This document shows positions 1 to 7,487 of a stretch of DNA of 64,000 nt, one piece after another; position 1 is the first letter of the stretch, and each line of letters begins with the position of its first letter. The DNA lies in contig NZ_JAFCJI010000002.1 in assembly GCF_018131105.1 (NCBI RefSeq), positions 1,054,001 to 1,118,000 of the forward strand, read 5' to 3'. A model generated the notes under the pieces. The model was given only the letters and a program-made list of their open reading frames with translations. It made no database searches and was not told where the DNA came from. The translations under genes were made by a program, and so were the position numbers. The DNA comes from Bradyrhizobium manausense. GTDB taxonomy: Bacteria; Pseudomonadota; Alphaproteobacteria; Rhizobiales; Xanthobacteraceae.

Positions 1-110
1 ACGCGATAGGCCGCAAGCCCGGAGAGCAAAGCTCCGAGCAGAGCGATGAAGCCGATGATGAAACCCAGCCGGACCACGCGATTACTCAGGCGAAGGCAGG
101 AGGTCGGCAA
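1..110 (-). CDS. N-terminal fragment of a membrane protein (partial)
   Basis: An open frame on the minus strand enters the window from the left. It encodes a basic N-terminus followed by one strongly hydrophobic segment (VVRLGFIIGFIALLGALL), as in signal-anchored sensor or transport proteins. The frame is closed upstream by a TAA at 111-113. No ATG is available, so the start would be TTG at 110 or GTG at 77; neither has a convincing ribosome binding site. The rest of the protein lies outside the window, so no function is assigned. It reads in the same direction as ureG but lies about 270 bases beyond the ureG stop. Confidence 0.45.
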   Translation of the reverse strand, partial: MPTSCLRLSNRVVRLGFIIGFIALLGALLSGLAAYR

Positions 111-376
111 TTAACACGGAGCATATGAACGCCGCTCGAACGGCCATGTGCCGAAACAGGGTGGAGCCCAGTGGCAGGGATAATGACGGAGGAGGCATCT
201 GCACGCAACTCGGGTCGCCCAAAAAGCTTAATCCGCCCGGCCGATCGTCTGGCCGACAACGGCTTTGCCCGGGCACAGGAGGTAGATAATCGCCGTGTCC
301 GAAATTTGTTCCGCTGAAGCGGATTTGCCTCAGAGGTTAACGGCGGGAAATGCCTGCGCCATGTCGCCGCGGCCCG

Positions 377-1000
377 TCAGCCCGCCCGTTTCAATCCCCC
401 CTTGGTCTCGATGAAGCCGACGATGCGGTCGAGCCCCTCGCTCTTCTTCAGATTGGTCATCACGAAGGGGCGCTCGCCGCGCATGCGCCTGGCGTCGGTG
501 TCCATCTTCTCGAGAGATGCACCGACATGAGGCGCGAGATCGATCTTGTTGATGACCAGAAGATCGGAGCGGGTGATGCCGGGGCCCCCCTTGGACGGAA
601 TCTTGTCGCCCGCGGCGACATCGATCACGTAGATGGTGAGGTCGGCCAGCTCCGGCGAAAAAGTGGCCGCGAGATTATCGCCGCCTGATTCGATCAGCAC
701 GAGATCGAGCCCGGGGAATTTGGCGCGCATGTCCGCAACGGCCGCGAGATTCATCGACGCGTCCTCGCGGATCGCGGTGTGCGGGCAGCCGCCGGTCTCA
801 ACGCCGGCGATGCGGTCCGGCGTCAGCGAGCCGGAGCGCACCAGGAATTCCGCGTCCCATTTCGTGTAGATGTCGTTGGTGATCGCGGCGATGTCGTAGC
901 GCTCGCGCATGGTCTTGCAGAGCAGGTCCATCAGCGCGGTCTTGCCCGATCCGACGGGGCCGCCGACGCCGACACGCAAGGGGCCGTGAGATTTCGACAT
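377..1000 (-). CDS. ureG: Urease accessory GTPase UreG
   Basis: UreG is the SIMIBI-class GTPase that, with UreD, UreF and UreE, drives nickel delivery to apo-urease in the cytoplasm. The 207-residue protein has the P-loop GGPVGSGKT at residues 13-21, the Cys-Pro-His nickel motif (GGCPHTAIRED) and the guanine-specificity motif NKIDLAP near the C-terminus, all typical. The ATG at 1000 is preceded by AGGAAG at good distance; an upstream in-frame extension translates the repeat element between ureF and ureG and is rejected. It is the last gene of the urease cluster and is separated from ureF by an inverted-repeat element. Confidence 0.97.
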   Translation of the reverse strand: MSKSHGPLRVGVGGPVGSGKTALMDLLCKTMRERYDIAAITNDIYTKWDAEFLVRSGSLTPDRIAGVETGGCPHTAIREDASMNLAAVADMRAKFPGLDLVLIESGGDNLAATFSPELADLTIYVIDVAAGDKIPSKGGPGITRSDLLVINKIDLAPHVGASLEKMDTDARRMRGERPFVMTNLKKSEGLDRIVGFIETKGGLKRAG

Positions 1001-1014
1001 GGATATCTTCCTAT

Positions 1015-1138
1015 CGTCGTCCTGGCGAAAGCCAGGACCCATTACCACAGCATTCCGTTGTTGCGGCAAGCCGGAGCCGCATCTCTGCATAACCACAAGC
1101 ATTTGGGGTTATGGGTCCTGGCTTTCGCCAGGACGACG
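1015..1138. repeat. Interspersed repeat with 28-bp inverted arms, between ureF and ureG
   Basis: The arms 1015-1042 and 1111-1138 are perfect inverted repeats of 28 bases. Each arm is itself a hairpin: GTCCTGGC, loop GAAA, GCCAGGAC. A diverged copy of the same design lies at 50596-50718 (arm core GCCCCGGCGAAGGCCGGGGC). This looks like a small non-coding interspersed element of the kind frequent in Bradyrhizobium. It sits inside the urease transcription unit, so it would be transcribed and could form a large RNA stem between the ureF and ureG messages. Confidence 0.85.
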
Positions 1139-1156
1139 GCGGAGGATGCCACTCGC

Positions 1157-1885
1157 TCACGACCTGAACAGCCGCGTATATTGCGTCTCGTGCCGCAGGC
1201 TGGCGAGATCGGCGCGGAAGCTCGCGCTGCCGAGATCGTCCAGCGTCGCGTTCAGCGACCGATTGGCTGCTGTGGCGACGGCGGCCTCCAATTTCACCAG
1301 CACGCGCTGGCTGTCGGTCTGGCCAAGCGGAACGAGGCGGCTGGCCGCCGAGATCCAGTTCGAGACCAACGCATGCAGAAAAGCGTGCAGCGTCGATGCC
1401 AGCGGCACGCCGTGCAATGCGGCGACGACGCCGACGGCAACGGGATAGACCAGTGGCGTGCGGCATGCCGCGACCATGGCATCAAGGCCTTCGGCATCCC
1501 ACGCAGCGCGTGAGATGTCGATGAAGGCGCGGCCTTGCGAAGTGGTCTCGAGCTGTCGCTCGCGCGAGGGCACGAAGGCGGCAGCAAGCTCCGCGATGTC
1601 TGATAACGAGGCCCCGTCGCCCACCTCGGCAGCGCGATAGGCGTGGACCAAAAAGGTCGCATCACAAAATCCGGAGCCGTCACCGAGCATCGCGTCGAGC
1701 CAGTCGGCGAGCGTCACGATGTCGGTAATATCTCCGGCCTCGACCGCCCATTCGATGCCGCTGGAATAAGAGAAGCCGCCGACCGGAAACGCCGGCGACA
1801 ACCACGTCATCAGCCGATACAGCGCCGCCGCCTCGCGCTCGGCGAGATCGCCCGCACTGACAGGCTCATTTGTGGTCATGAGCAT
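1157..1885 (-). CDS. ureF: Urease accessory protein UreF
   Basis: UreF bridges UreD and UreG in the urease activation complex. The protein (about 242 residues) is all-helical with the typical N-terminal motif LMTWLSPAFPVGGFSYSSG and the C-terminal segment QYTRLFRS. The ATG at 1885 and the ATG two codons later at 1879 are both possible; neither has a strong Shine-Dalgarno sequence. The start overlaps the 3' end of ureE by about 14-20 bases, which suggests translational coupling. A long Met/Ile/Thr-rich upstream extension in this frame is only the out-of-frame reading of the His-rich ureE tail. Confidence 0.95.
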   Translation of the reverse strand: MLMTTNEPVSAGDLAEREAAALYRLMTWLSPAFPVGGFSYSSGIEWAVEAGDITDIVTLADWLDAMLGDGSGFCDATFLVHAYRAAEVGDGASLSDIAELAAAFVPSRERQLETTSQGRAFIDISRAAWDAEGLDAMVAACRTPLVYPVAVGVVAALHGVPLASTLHAFLHALVSNWISAASRLVPLGQTDSQRVLVKLEAAVATAANRSLNATLDDLGSASFRADLASLRHETQYTRLFRS

Positions 1886-2519
1886 GCTTGTGGCCGTGGT
1901 GATGGTCGGGATGGTCGCAATGTTCGTCATGGTGATGGTGGTGATCATGCCCGTGGTCATGCGCGGCATGATCATGAGGATGGTCGTGGTCATGATGATC
2001 GTGGTGATGATGGCCATGATCATGGTGTGCGTGATCATGATGTGCATCATCGTGATGCGCATGGTCATCGTGTCCATGCGCATGGCCGGCGTCGGCATAG
2101 GCGCCGCCCTCGGGATCAAACGGCGCCTCGATCTCGACCACCCGCGCGCCAAGCCCCTTCACCATGGCTTCGATCACGTGATCGCGGCGGATACGCAGGG
2201 CCTTGGTCATGAGTTGCGTGGGCAGATGGCGGTTGCCGAGATGCCAGGCAACGCGGATCAGGTGGTGCGGATCCCGGCCACGAATCTCGAGCAACGGCTC
2301 GGGTGCCGCAACCACTTCGACCAGCCTTCCGTCCTCCAGCACCAGCGCATCGCCGCCGCGCAGGGCGACGGCATTCTCCAGGTCGAGCAGGAATTCGAGG
2401 CCCCGCGTCCCCGTCATCGCCATGCGGCGGCGGTGCCGATCGTCGAAATCGAGCACGACCGTATCCGCCGGCGTTTCCGTGAAGCGGTGCTGTCCCTTAA
2501 CCTGCGTCGCCCGGATCAT
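1866..2519 (-). CDS. ureE: Urease nickel metallochaperone UreE with a very long His-rich tail
   Basis: UreE is the nickel-binding chaperone that hands Ni2+ to the UreG/UreF/UreD complex. Residues 1 to about 145 carry the UreE N- and C-terminal domains, including the conserved HLGNRHLPTQL segment that holds a metal-binding His. From about residue 145 to 217 the protein is almost only His, Asp, Gly and Ala, with roughly forty histidines. His-rich tails are known in the family and store nickel, but this one is long. The coding DNA of the tail is low-complexity (repeated cat/gat/gtg units) and prone to length change. The gene overlaps ureF and starts 6 bases after the stop of the ABM-fold gene. 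Confidence 0.96.
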   Translation of the reverse strand: MIRATQVKGQHRFTETPADTVVLDFDDRHRRRMAMTGTRGLEFLLDLENAVALRGGDALVLEDGRLVEVVAAPEPLLEIRGRDPHHLIRVAWHLGNRHLPTQLMTKALRIRRDHVIEAMVKGLGARVVEIEAPFDPEGGAYADAGHAHGHDDHAHHDDAHHDHAHHDHGHHHHDHHDHDHPHDHAAHDHGHDHHHHHDEHCDHPDHHHGHKHAHDHK

Positions 2520-2525
2520 GCGCGC

Positions 2526-2825
2526 TTACCTCGTCTCAACCTTCTCAGGCGTAATCACTTCGATCTTCGGCGGAGCGGTAAAGCACTTCACCGCGACACG
2601 GCCGAACGTCTTCATGTGCTCCTGGCCGCGATGCGGCACCAGCGCCTCGGCATTCTCCCACTGCTCGACGAACACCATCTTGCTGGGATCGGTGACGCTC
2701 TCATGCAGATCGTAGGCGATATTGCCGGGCTCTTTCCGCGTCTCCTTGATGCAGGCCGTGGCGGCTGCAATGAATTCGGCACGCGTTTCGGGCTTGATGG
2801 TCAAGGTGGCAACGACGTAGATCAC
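2526..2825 (-). CDS. Antibiotic biosynthesis monooxygenase (ABM)-fold protein
   Basis: A 99-residue protein of the ABM/YgiN-like dimeric alpha-beta barrel family. Motifs seen: IYVVATLTIKPETRAEF, then EPGNIAYDLHES, then FVEQWENAEALVPH. Family members are cofactor-free quinol monooxygenases or heme-degrading enzymes; the substrate here is unknown. The GTG start at 2825 is chosen because GGGAGGAT lies just upstream and the conserved domain begins at residue 2; a longer ATG start at 2936 adds an unconserved leader. It lies between ureC and ureE on the same strand, 140 bases after ureC and 6 bases before ureE. No role in urease assembly is known, so the link is by position only. Confidence 0.85.
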   Translation of the reverse strand: MIYVVATLTIKPETRAEFIAAATACIKETRKEPGNIAYDLHESVTDPSKMVFVEQWENAEALVPHRGQEHMKTFGRVAVKCFTAPPKIEVITPEKVETR

Positions 2826-2965
2826 GAGCAATCCTCCCGGCTTTTCTTCTGAAGGGTTAGATACCGGCCGGGACATTAGACCAGCCGGGATCGAACGCAA
2901 AACCGGAAAAGCCGTCCCAAGACATGCAATCGACATGCGCCGGGGACATGCGTTGAGACGCTATT

Positions 2966-4681
2966 TCAGTACATGAAATATCGCTGCGCCATCGGCAGCA
3001 CCTCGGCGGGCGGACAGGTCAGCAGCTCGCCGTCGGCGCGCACCTCATAGGTCTCCGGATCGACCTCGATATCGGGCGTGGCGTCGTTGTGGATCATGCT
3101 CTTCTTCGAAATCCTACTGCGGGTGTTCTGGACCGCATAGAGCTTCTTCTCGATCCCGAGCCTTCGCGCGAGACCGCCGGTGACAGCTGCCTTGGAGGTG
3201 AATACCACGGACGACGCCGTACGCGCCTTGCCGAAGGCGCCGAACATCGGCTGGTAATGCACCGGCTGCGGCGTCGGAATCGAGGCGTTCGGGTCGCCCA
3301 TGGGCGCGGCGACGATCGAGCCACCCTTGACGATGCAATCCGGCTTGACGCCGAAGAAGGCCGGCGACCACAGCACGAGGTCGGCAAGCTTGCCCTTCTC
3401 GACCGAGCCGATCAGCTTCGACACGCCGTGCGCGATCGCCGGGTTGATCGTGTATTTGGCGATGTAGCGCTTGACGCGAAAATTGTCGTTGTCCTTGCCC
3501 TTGTCCTGCGGCAGCGAGCCGCGCTGCTTCTTCATCTTGTCGGCGGTCTGCCAGGTCCGGATGATGACCTCGCCGAGGCGACCCATCGCCTGCGAATCCG
3601 ATGACATCATCGAGAGCGCTCCAAGATCGTGCAGAATGTCCTCGGCCGCGATGGTCTCCTTGCGGATGCGACTCTCCGCGAAGGCGAGGTCCTCTGCGAT
3701 CGAGGGATCGAGATGGTGGCACACCATCAGCATGTCGAGATGCTCGTCGATGGTGTTGCGCGTGAAGGGGCGTGTCGGGTTGGTCGAGGACGGCAACACG
3801 TTCTTGAGGCCGGCGACCTTGATGATATCAGGGGCGTGACCGCCGCCGGCGCCTTCGGTGTGGAAGGCGTGGATGGTGCGGCCCTTGAACGCCTTGATGG
3901 TGTCCTCGACGAATCCGGACTCGTTCAGCGTGTCGGAATGCAGCATGACCTGGATGTCGTGGTCATCGGCTACCGACAGGCAGTTATCGATCGCAGCCGG
4001 CGTCGTACCCCAATCTTCGTGAAGCTTCAGCGCGCAGGCGCCGGCCTTGACCATCTCGACCAGCGCGGCCGGGCGCGAAGCGTTGCCCTTGCCTGAGATG
4101 CCGAGATTGACCGGGAACGCGTCGAACGACTGGATCATTCGCGCGATGTGCCAGGGACCAGGCGTGCAGGTCGTGGCGAAAGTGCCGTGCGAGGGGCCGG
4201 TGCCGCCGCCGAGCATCGAGGTGACGCCGGACATCAGCGCATGCTCGATCTGCTGCGGGCAGATGAAATGGATGTGGCTGTCGAATCCGCCCGCCGTGAG
4301 GATCTTGCCCTCGCCCGCGATCACGTCGGTGCCGGGGCCGATGACGATGGTGACGCCCGGCTGGATGTCGGGATTGCCGGCCTTGCCGATCGCGGAAATC
4401 ATGCCCTCCTTGATCGCAACGTCGGCCTTCACAATGCCCCAGTGGTCGACGATGAGCGCATTGGTGATGACGGTGTCGGCGGCGCCCTGCCTGTTGGTCA
4501 CCTGCGACTGCCCCATACCGTCGCGGATCACCTTGCCGCCGCCGAACTTCACCTCCTCGCCATAGGTGGTGAAATCCTTCTCGACCTCGATGATGAGGTC
4601 GGTGTCGGCCAGCCGAACCCTGTCGCCGGTGGTCGGACCGAACATGTTGGCATAGACGGAACGCTTCATCTTGACGGACAT
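2966..4681 (-). CDS. ureC: Urease subunit alpha (catalytic) UreC
   Basis: The catalytic subunit hydrolyses urea to ammonia and carbamate at a dinuclear nickel centre. The 571-residue length is standard. All catalytic positions are visible: H136 and H138 (DSHIHFICPQQ), the carbamylated K219 and H221 (ALKLHEDWG), H248 (MLHSDTLNE), H274 (HAFHTEGAGGG), the flap C321-H322 (MVCHHL) and D362 (SSDSQAMGR). Numbers are two higher than in the Klebsiella enzyme. GGAGCAC lies just upstream of the ATG. It follows a MESH1-like gene by 25 bases, so the usual ureA-ureB-ureC run is interrupted. Confidence 0.99.
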   Translation of the reverse strand: MSVKMKRSVYANMFGPTTGDRVRLADTDLIIEVEKDFTTYGEEVKFGGGKVIRDGMGQSQVTNRQGAADTVITNALIVDHWGIVKADVAIKEGMISAIGKAGNPDIQPGVTIVIGPGTDVIAGEGKILTAGGFDSHIHFICPQQIEHALMSGVTSMLGGGTGPSHGTFATTCTPGPWHIARMIQSFDAFPVNLGISGKGNASRPAALVEMVKAGACALKLHEDWGTTPAAIDNCLSVADDHDIQVMLHSDTLNESGFVEDTIKAFKGRTIHAFHTEGAGGGHAPDIIKVAGLKNVLPSSTNPTRPFTRNTIDEHLDMLMVCHHLDPSIAEDLAFAESRIRKETIAAEDILHDLGALSMMSSDSQAMGRLGEVIIRTWQTADKMKKQRGSLPQDKGKDNDNFRVKRYIAKYTINPAIAHGVSKLIGSVEKGKLADLVLWSPAFFGVKPDCIVKGGSIVAAPMGDPNASIPTPQPVHYQPMFGAFGKARTASSVVFTSKAAVTGGLARRLGIEKKLYAVQNTRSRISKKSMIHNDATPDIEVDPETYEVRADGELLTCPPAEVLPMAQRYFMY

Positions 4682-4706
4682 ATAAGTGCTCCATCTGCGG
4701 AAGTTT

Positions 4707-5246
4707 TCACAGCGCGCTCCTCGCGAGCTTTACAGTATCGTCGAATTCGCGGTCCAGAATCGCGTTGACGCCCCGGCATCCCGCAACGACACTCTCGGCG
4801 AAAGCGACATAGTCGACCAGGTCGTCGCGCTCTTCCGGCGTCAAGTCGCCCGGGATGCGCGCGCGAATGTTGCTGATCTTGTCGGCGATCTTGATCAGTT
4901 TTGCCGACGGCGATTTGTGCGGGGCATCGACGACCTGCTTTTGTCGGCGCTCGGTTTTCGGCAGGGTCATGTCGTCGGTCACCTCGACAACCAGCGCCGC
5001 CACACGTGCCCCGAATCTTGCGGCCAATTCCTTTCGCGTGGTCGGCGTATCCTCGACGGTGTCGTGCAGCCAGCCGGCAGCGACCAGCTCGGCGTCCACA
5101 CCATCGGTCGCCGCCGACAGCAGGTTCGCGACCTCGGCGAGGTGATTGATGTAAGGCTCGCTGCCGCGCCCCTTGCGCGCCATCCCATTGTGGCGGCGCG
5201 CCGCGAGGTCGGCAGCTTCGGAGACCAGGCGCAATCCGAAAAGCAT
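4707..5246 (-). CDS. MESH1-like HD-domain alarmone hydrolase inside the urease operon
   Basis: A 179-residue single-domain HD protein, the same length as human MESH1/HDDC3. The residues of the hydrolase site are present at the same numbers: H35 (YINHLAEVA), H61-D62 and E65-D66 (WLHDTVEDT), D122 and N126 (KIADKISNI). MESH1-type enzymes are Mn2+-dependent hydrolases that remove the 3'-pyrophosphate of (p)ppGpp; NADPH phosphatase activity is also reported for the human enzyme. There is no synthetase, TGS or ACT domain. The ATG lies 4 bases after the ureB stop and the gene ends 25 bases before ureC, so it is co-transcribed with the urease subunits. Its substrate here is inferred from family and motifs. 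Confidence 0.93.
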   Translation of the reverse strand: MLFGLRLVSEAADLAARRHNGMARKGRGSEPYINHLAEVANLLSAATDGVDAELVAAGWLHDTVEDTPTTRKELAARFGARVAALVVEVTDDMTLPKTERRQKQVVDAPHKSPSAKLIKIADKISNIRARIPGDLTPEERDDLVDYVAFAESVVAGCRGVNAILDREFDDTVKLARSAL

Positions 5247-5250
5247 TGCC

Positions 5251-5556
5251 CTACAGCTTCCCCATCACGTCGCCGCGAAAACCGTAGATCGTCTTCTTCC
5301 CCGCCAGCGCGACCAGTTGGATGTCGCGGGTCTGGCCGGGTTCGAAGCGGACGGCGGTGCCGGCGGCGATGTCGAGGCGCATGCCGCGCGCTTTCTTGCG
5401 GTCGAATTTCAGCGCCGGATTGGTCTCGAAGAAATGGTAGTGCGAGCCGACCTGGATGGGGCGGTCGCCGGTGTTGGCGACCGTGAGCTGCACGGTCTTG
5501 CGGCCGGCATTGAGCTCGATCTCGCCGTCCTGGATGAAGAGTTCGCCGGGGATCAT
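5251..5556 (-). CDS. ureB: Urease subunit beta UreB
   Basis: The 101-residue beta chain forms the UreABC structural trimer. It has the family start MIPGELFIQDGEIELNAGR, the motif GDRPIQVGSHYHFFETN and the C-terminal region with KKTIYGFRG, and is full-length. Located 10 bases after the ureA stop and 4 bases before the HD-domain gene, in the order ureD-ureA-ureB-HD-ureC. Confidence 0.98.
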   Translation of the reverse strand: MIPGELFIQDGEIELNAGRKTVQLTVANTGDRPIQVGSHYHFFETNPALKFDRKKARGMRLDIAAGTAVRFEPGQTRDIQLVALAGKKTIYGFRGDVMGKL

Positions 5557-5566
5557 GCTCTCGCTC

Positions 5567-5869
5567 CTATCGGATCGGTTCGTGCACGGTGACGAGTTTC
5601 GTCCCGTCCGGAAACGTCGCCTCGACCTGGATGTCGTGGATCATCTCGGGGATACCCGGCATCACCTGGTCGCGGCTCAGCACCTGCGCGCCGGACTGCA
5701 TCAACTCGGCGACCGTACGGCCGTCACGCGCACCTTCGAGAATGAAATCGGAGATGATCGCGATCGCCTCGGGATGGTTGAGCTTGACACCGCGATCCAG
5801 CCTGCGGCGCGCCACGATGGCCGCCATCGAGATCAGTAGCTTGTCCTTTTCGCGGGGAGACAGGTTCAT
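5567..5869 (-). CDS. ureA: Urease subunit gamma UreA
   Basis: The 100-residue gamma chain of urease, full-length. Diagnostic segments are MNLSPREKDKLLISMAA, VKLNHPEAIAIISDFILEG, MPGIPEMIHDIQVEATFPDG and the C-terminal TVHEPIR. It lies 24 bases after ureD and 10 bases before ureB and forms part of the structural core with ureB and ureC. Confidence 0.98.
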   Translation of the reverse strand: MNLSPREKDKLLISMAAIVARRRLDRGVKLNHPEAIAIISDFILEGARDGRTVAELMQSGAQVLSRDQVMPGIPEMIHDIQVEATFPDGTKLVTVHEPIR

Positions 5870-5893
5870 GAAGAATCTCTTCCGTTCAACACG

Positions 5894-6736
5894 TCAATTC
5901 AACCACAGCCGCGGCAAGGCAGCACCGCTACGCGCCAGCACCGCCATCATGTCGGCACGCAAACGCGCCGCATCTTGGGCACAGAACCGCGCCATTGCAA
6001 AGCCATTCCACGCAGAGATTCCCACCTCACCGGAGAAGGATTCCGACGCCTCGCGGAGGCGCTCGACCAGCGCCTCGTCGCCGGGAACGATCAACGCCGT
6101 GCCGATTGCAGCGCCGCCCTTGGCGACTGCGGATCGCGCCAGTTTTGCGCCAACATCGCCGTCGAGCCTGATCGTCTCGGCGAACACCAGCCTGCCGCCA
6201 CGGCGCAGCCGCCAGCGGTCGACGAACTCGCCCTGCTCCATGCGCTCGCCCATGGCGGTGCGGCCGAATACGACAATTTCACAAAGCAGGAGCGAGGCGG
6301 CATCATCGAGCTCGATGTCGAAGCGGCGATGAACCCGTGCCCGGTCGAACAGGATCGTCTCCTGCGGCAGCCAGCCGAGATGCGCGCCGGCAGCGACCTT
6401 CAGGGAAATGTTGAGCTGCGCCGCCGCCCCTGGCGCGCGATAGACCTTTTCCGCGGCGGCAGTCGTCAGTGTCAAGCGCGCAGCGTCGGCGGCTGATATC
6501 TCGATGTCGAAGCGATCGCCGCCGGCAACGCCACCGGCCGTATTGACGAACACACCAGACAGGCCGTCATCCTCCGGCGAGGGAAAGCGCACGCGGAGCG
6601 AGCCGGATTCATGCAAGGCGCCGCGCCGCGTCACGCCCTCGCGGGCGCGTACGTCGAAGCGCACCGCGCCGCGGGCACGGTTGGCTTCGAACACCGAAGA
6701 TGTCGCCAAAGGGGTCACCAGGGCGTCGCTGCGCAT
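5894..6736 (-). CDS. ureD: Urease accessory protein UreD
   Basis: UreD (UreH family) binds apo-urease and recruits UreF and UreG for nickel insertion. The 280-residue protein carries VFVNTAGGVAGGDRFDIEI, the TTAAAEKVYRA segment and LPQETILFDRARVHR, all typical. The ATG at 6736 is preceded by GGAGGAGA, a strong ribosome binding site; an upstream in-frame ATG at 6841 gives an unconserved Arg-rich leader and is rejected. It follows urtE by 52 bases, which joins the urea transporter and urease blocks on one strand. Confidence 0.96.
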   Translation of the reverse strand: MRSDALVTPLATSSVFEANRARGAVRFDVRAREGVTRRGALHESGSLRVRFPSPEDDGLSGVFVNTAGGVAGGDRFDIEISAADAARLTLTTAAAEKVYRAPGAAAQLNISLKVAAGAHLGWLPQETILFDRARVHRRFDIELDDAASLLLCEIVVFGRTAMGERMEQGEFVDRWRLRRGGRLVFAETIRLDGDVGAKLARSAVAKGGAAIGTALIVPGDEALVERLREASESFSGEVGISAWNGFAMARFCAQDAARLRADMMAVLARSGAALPRLWLN

Positions 6737-6788
6737 CCGTCTCCTCCGGCCGGCCGCGGCAGGATTTTCGAGCCTACAATGTCCCGGC

Positions 6789-7484
6789 TTACAGCGCCAT
6801 CTGGCGGCTGATCTCGCTGGCATCGAGAGTGGAGCGATCACAGGTGAATTTCACCGCGCCACGATCCATCACCGCGAAACTGTCTCCGAGTTCGCAGGCA
6901 AAGTCGAGATATTGTTCGACCAGCACGATGGCGATGTTGCCGAGATTGCGCAGGTAAGAGATGGCCCGACCGATGTCCTTGATGATCGAGGGCTGGATGC
7001 CTTCGGTCGGCTCATCGAGCAATAACAGCTTCGGACGCATCACCAGCGCGCGTCCGATCGCGAGCTGCTGCTGCTGGCCGCCGGAGAGATCACCGCCGCG
7101 TCGCCCGAGCATGGACTCCAGCACCGGAAACAGCGAAAACACGTCGTCCGGAATGTTCTTGTCCTGGCGCTTGAGCGGGCCGAAGCCGGTCTTGAGGTTC
7201 TCCTCGACCGTCAGCAGCGGAAAGATCTCGCGGCCCTGCGGCACGAAACCGATGCCCTTGCGGGCCCGCTCATAGGGCTTGAGGCCGGTGATGTCGCTGC
7301 CGTCGAATTTGATTGCACCCGAGGAGATCGGATATTGCCCGACCATGGCGCGCAGCAGCGAGGTCTTGCCGACGCCGTTGCGCCCGAGCACGCACGTCAC
7401 CTTGCCCGGCTCCGCCGCGATCGACACGCCGCGCAGCGCCTGCGCCGCACCGTAAAACAGGTTGATGTCCTTGACCTCAAGCAT
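6789..7484 (-). CDS. urtE: Urea ABC transporter ATP-binding subunit UrtE
   Basis: A 231-residue LivF-type ATPase that powers urea import through the UrtBC channel. Walker A GRNGVGKTS, the signature LSGGQQQQLAIGRAL and Walker B KLLLLDEPTEGIQPSII are intact; the double-Gln run and EPTEGIQPS are typical of UrtE rather than of LivF for branched-chain amino acids. It starts 3 bases after the urtD stop and is the last urt gene before ureD. Confidence 0.96.
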   Translation of the reverse strand: MLEVKDINLFYGAAQALRGVSIAAEPGKVTCVLGRNGVGKTSLLRAMVGQYPISSGAIKFDGSDITGLKPYERARKGIGFVPQGREIFPLLTVEENLKTGFGPLKRQDKNIPDDVFSLFPVLESMLGRRGGDLSGGQQQQLAIGRALVMRPKLLLLDEPTEGIQPSIIKDIGRAISYLRNLGNIAIVLVEQYLDFACELGDSFAVMDRGAVKFTCDRSTLDASEISRQMAL

Positions 7485-7487
7485 CGC

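Noticed and set aside
82..276. 64-codon minus-strand frame near the left edge
   Set aside because: Overlaps the better hydrophobic partial frame and has no family resemblance.
310..323. Palindrome TCCGCTGAAGCGGA after ureG as a terminator
   Set aside because: The stem is only six bases with a two-base loop and no T-run, so it is too weak to call.
1894..2090. Tandem-looking triplet repeats as a CRISPR or satellite array
   Set aside because: No constant repeat or spacer unit; the pattern is explained by codons for His and Asp in ureE.
1872..2852. Met/Val-rich open frame antisense to ureE
   Set aside because: It is the reverse reading of the His-rich tail of ureE and has no family features.
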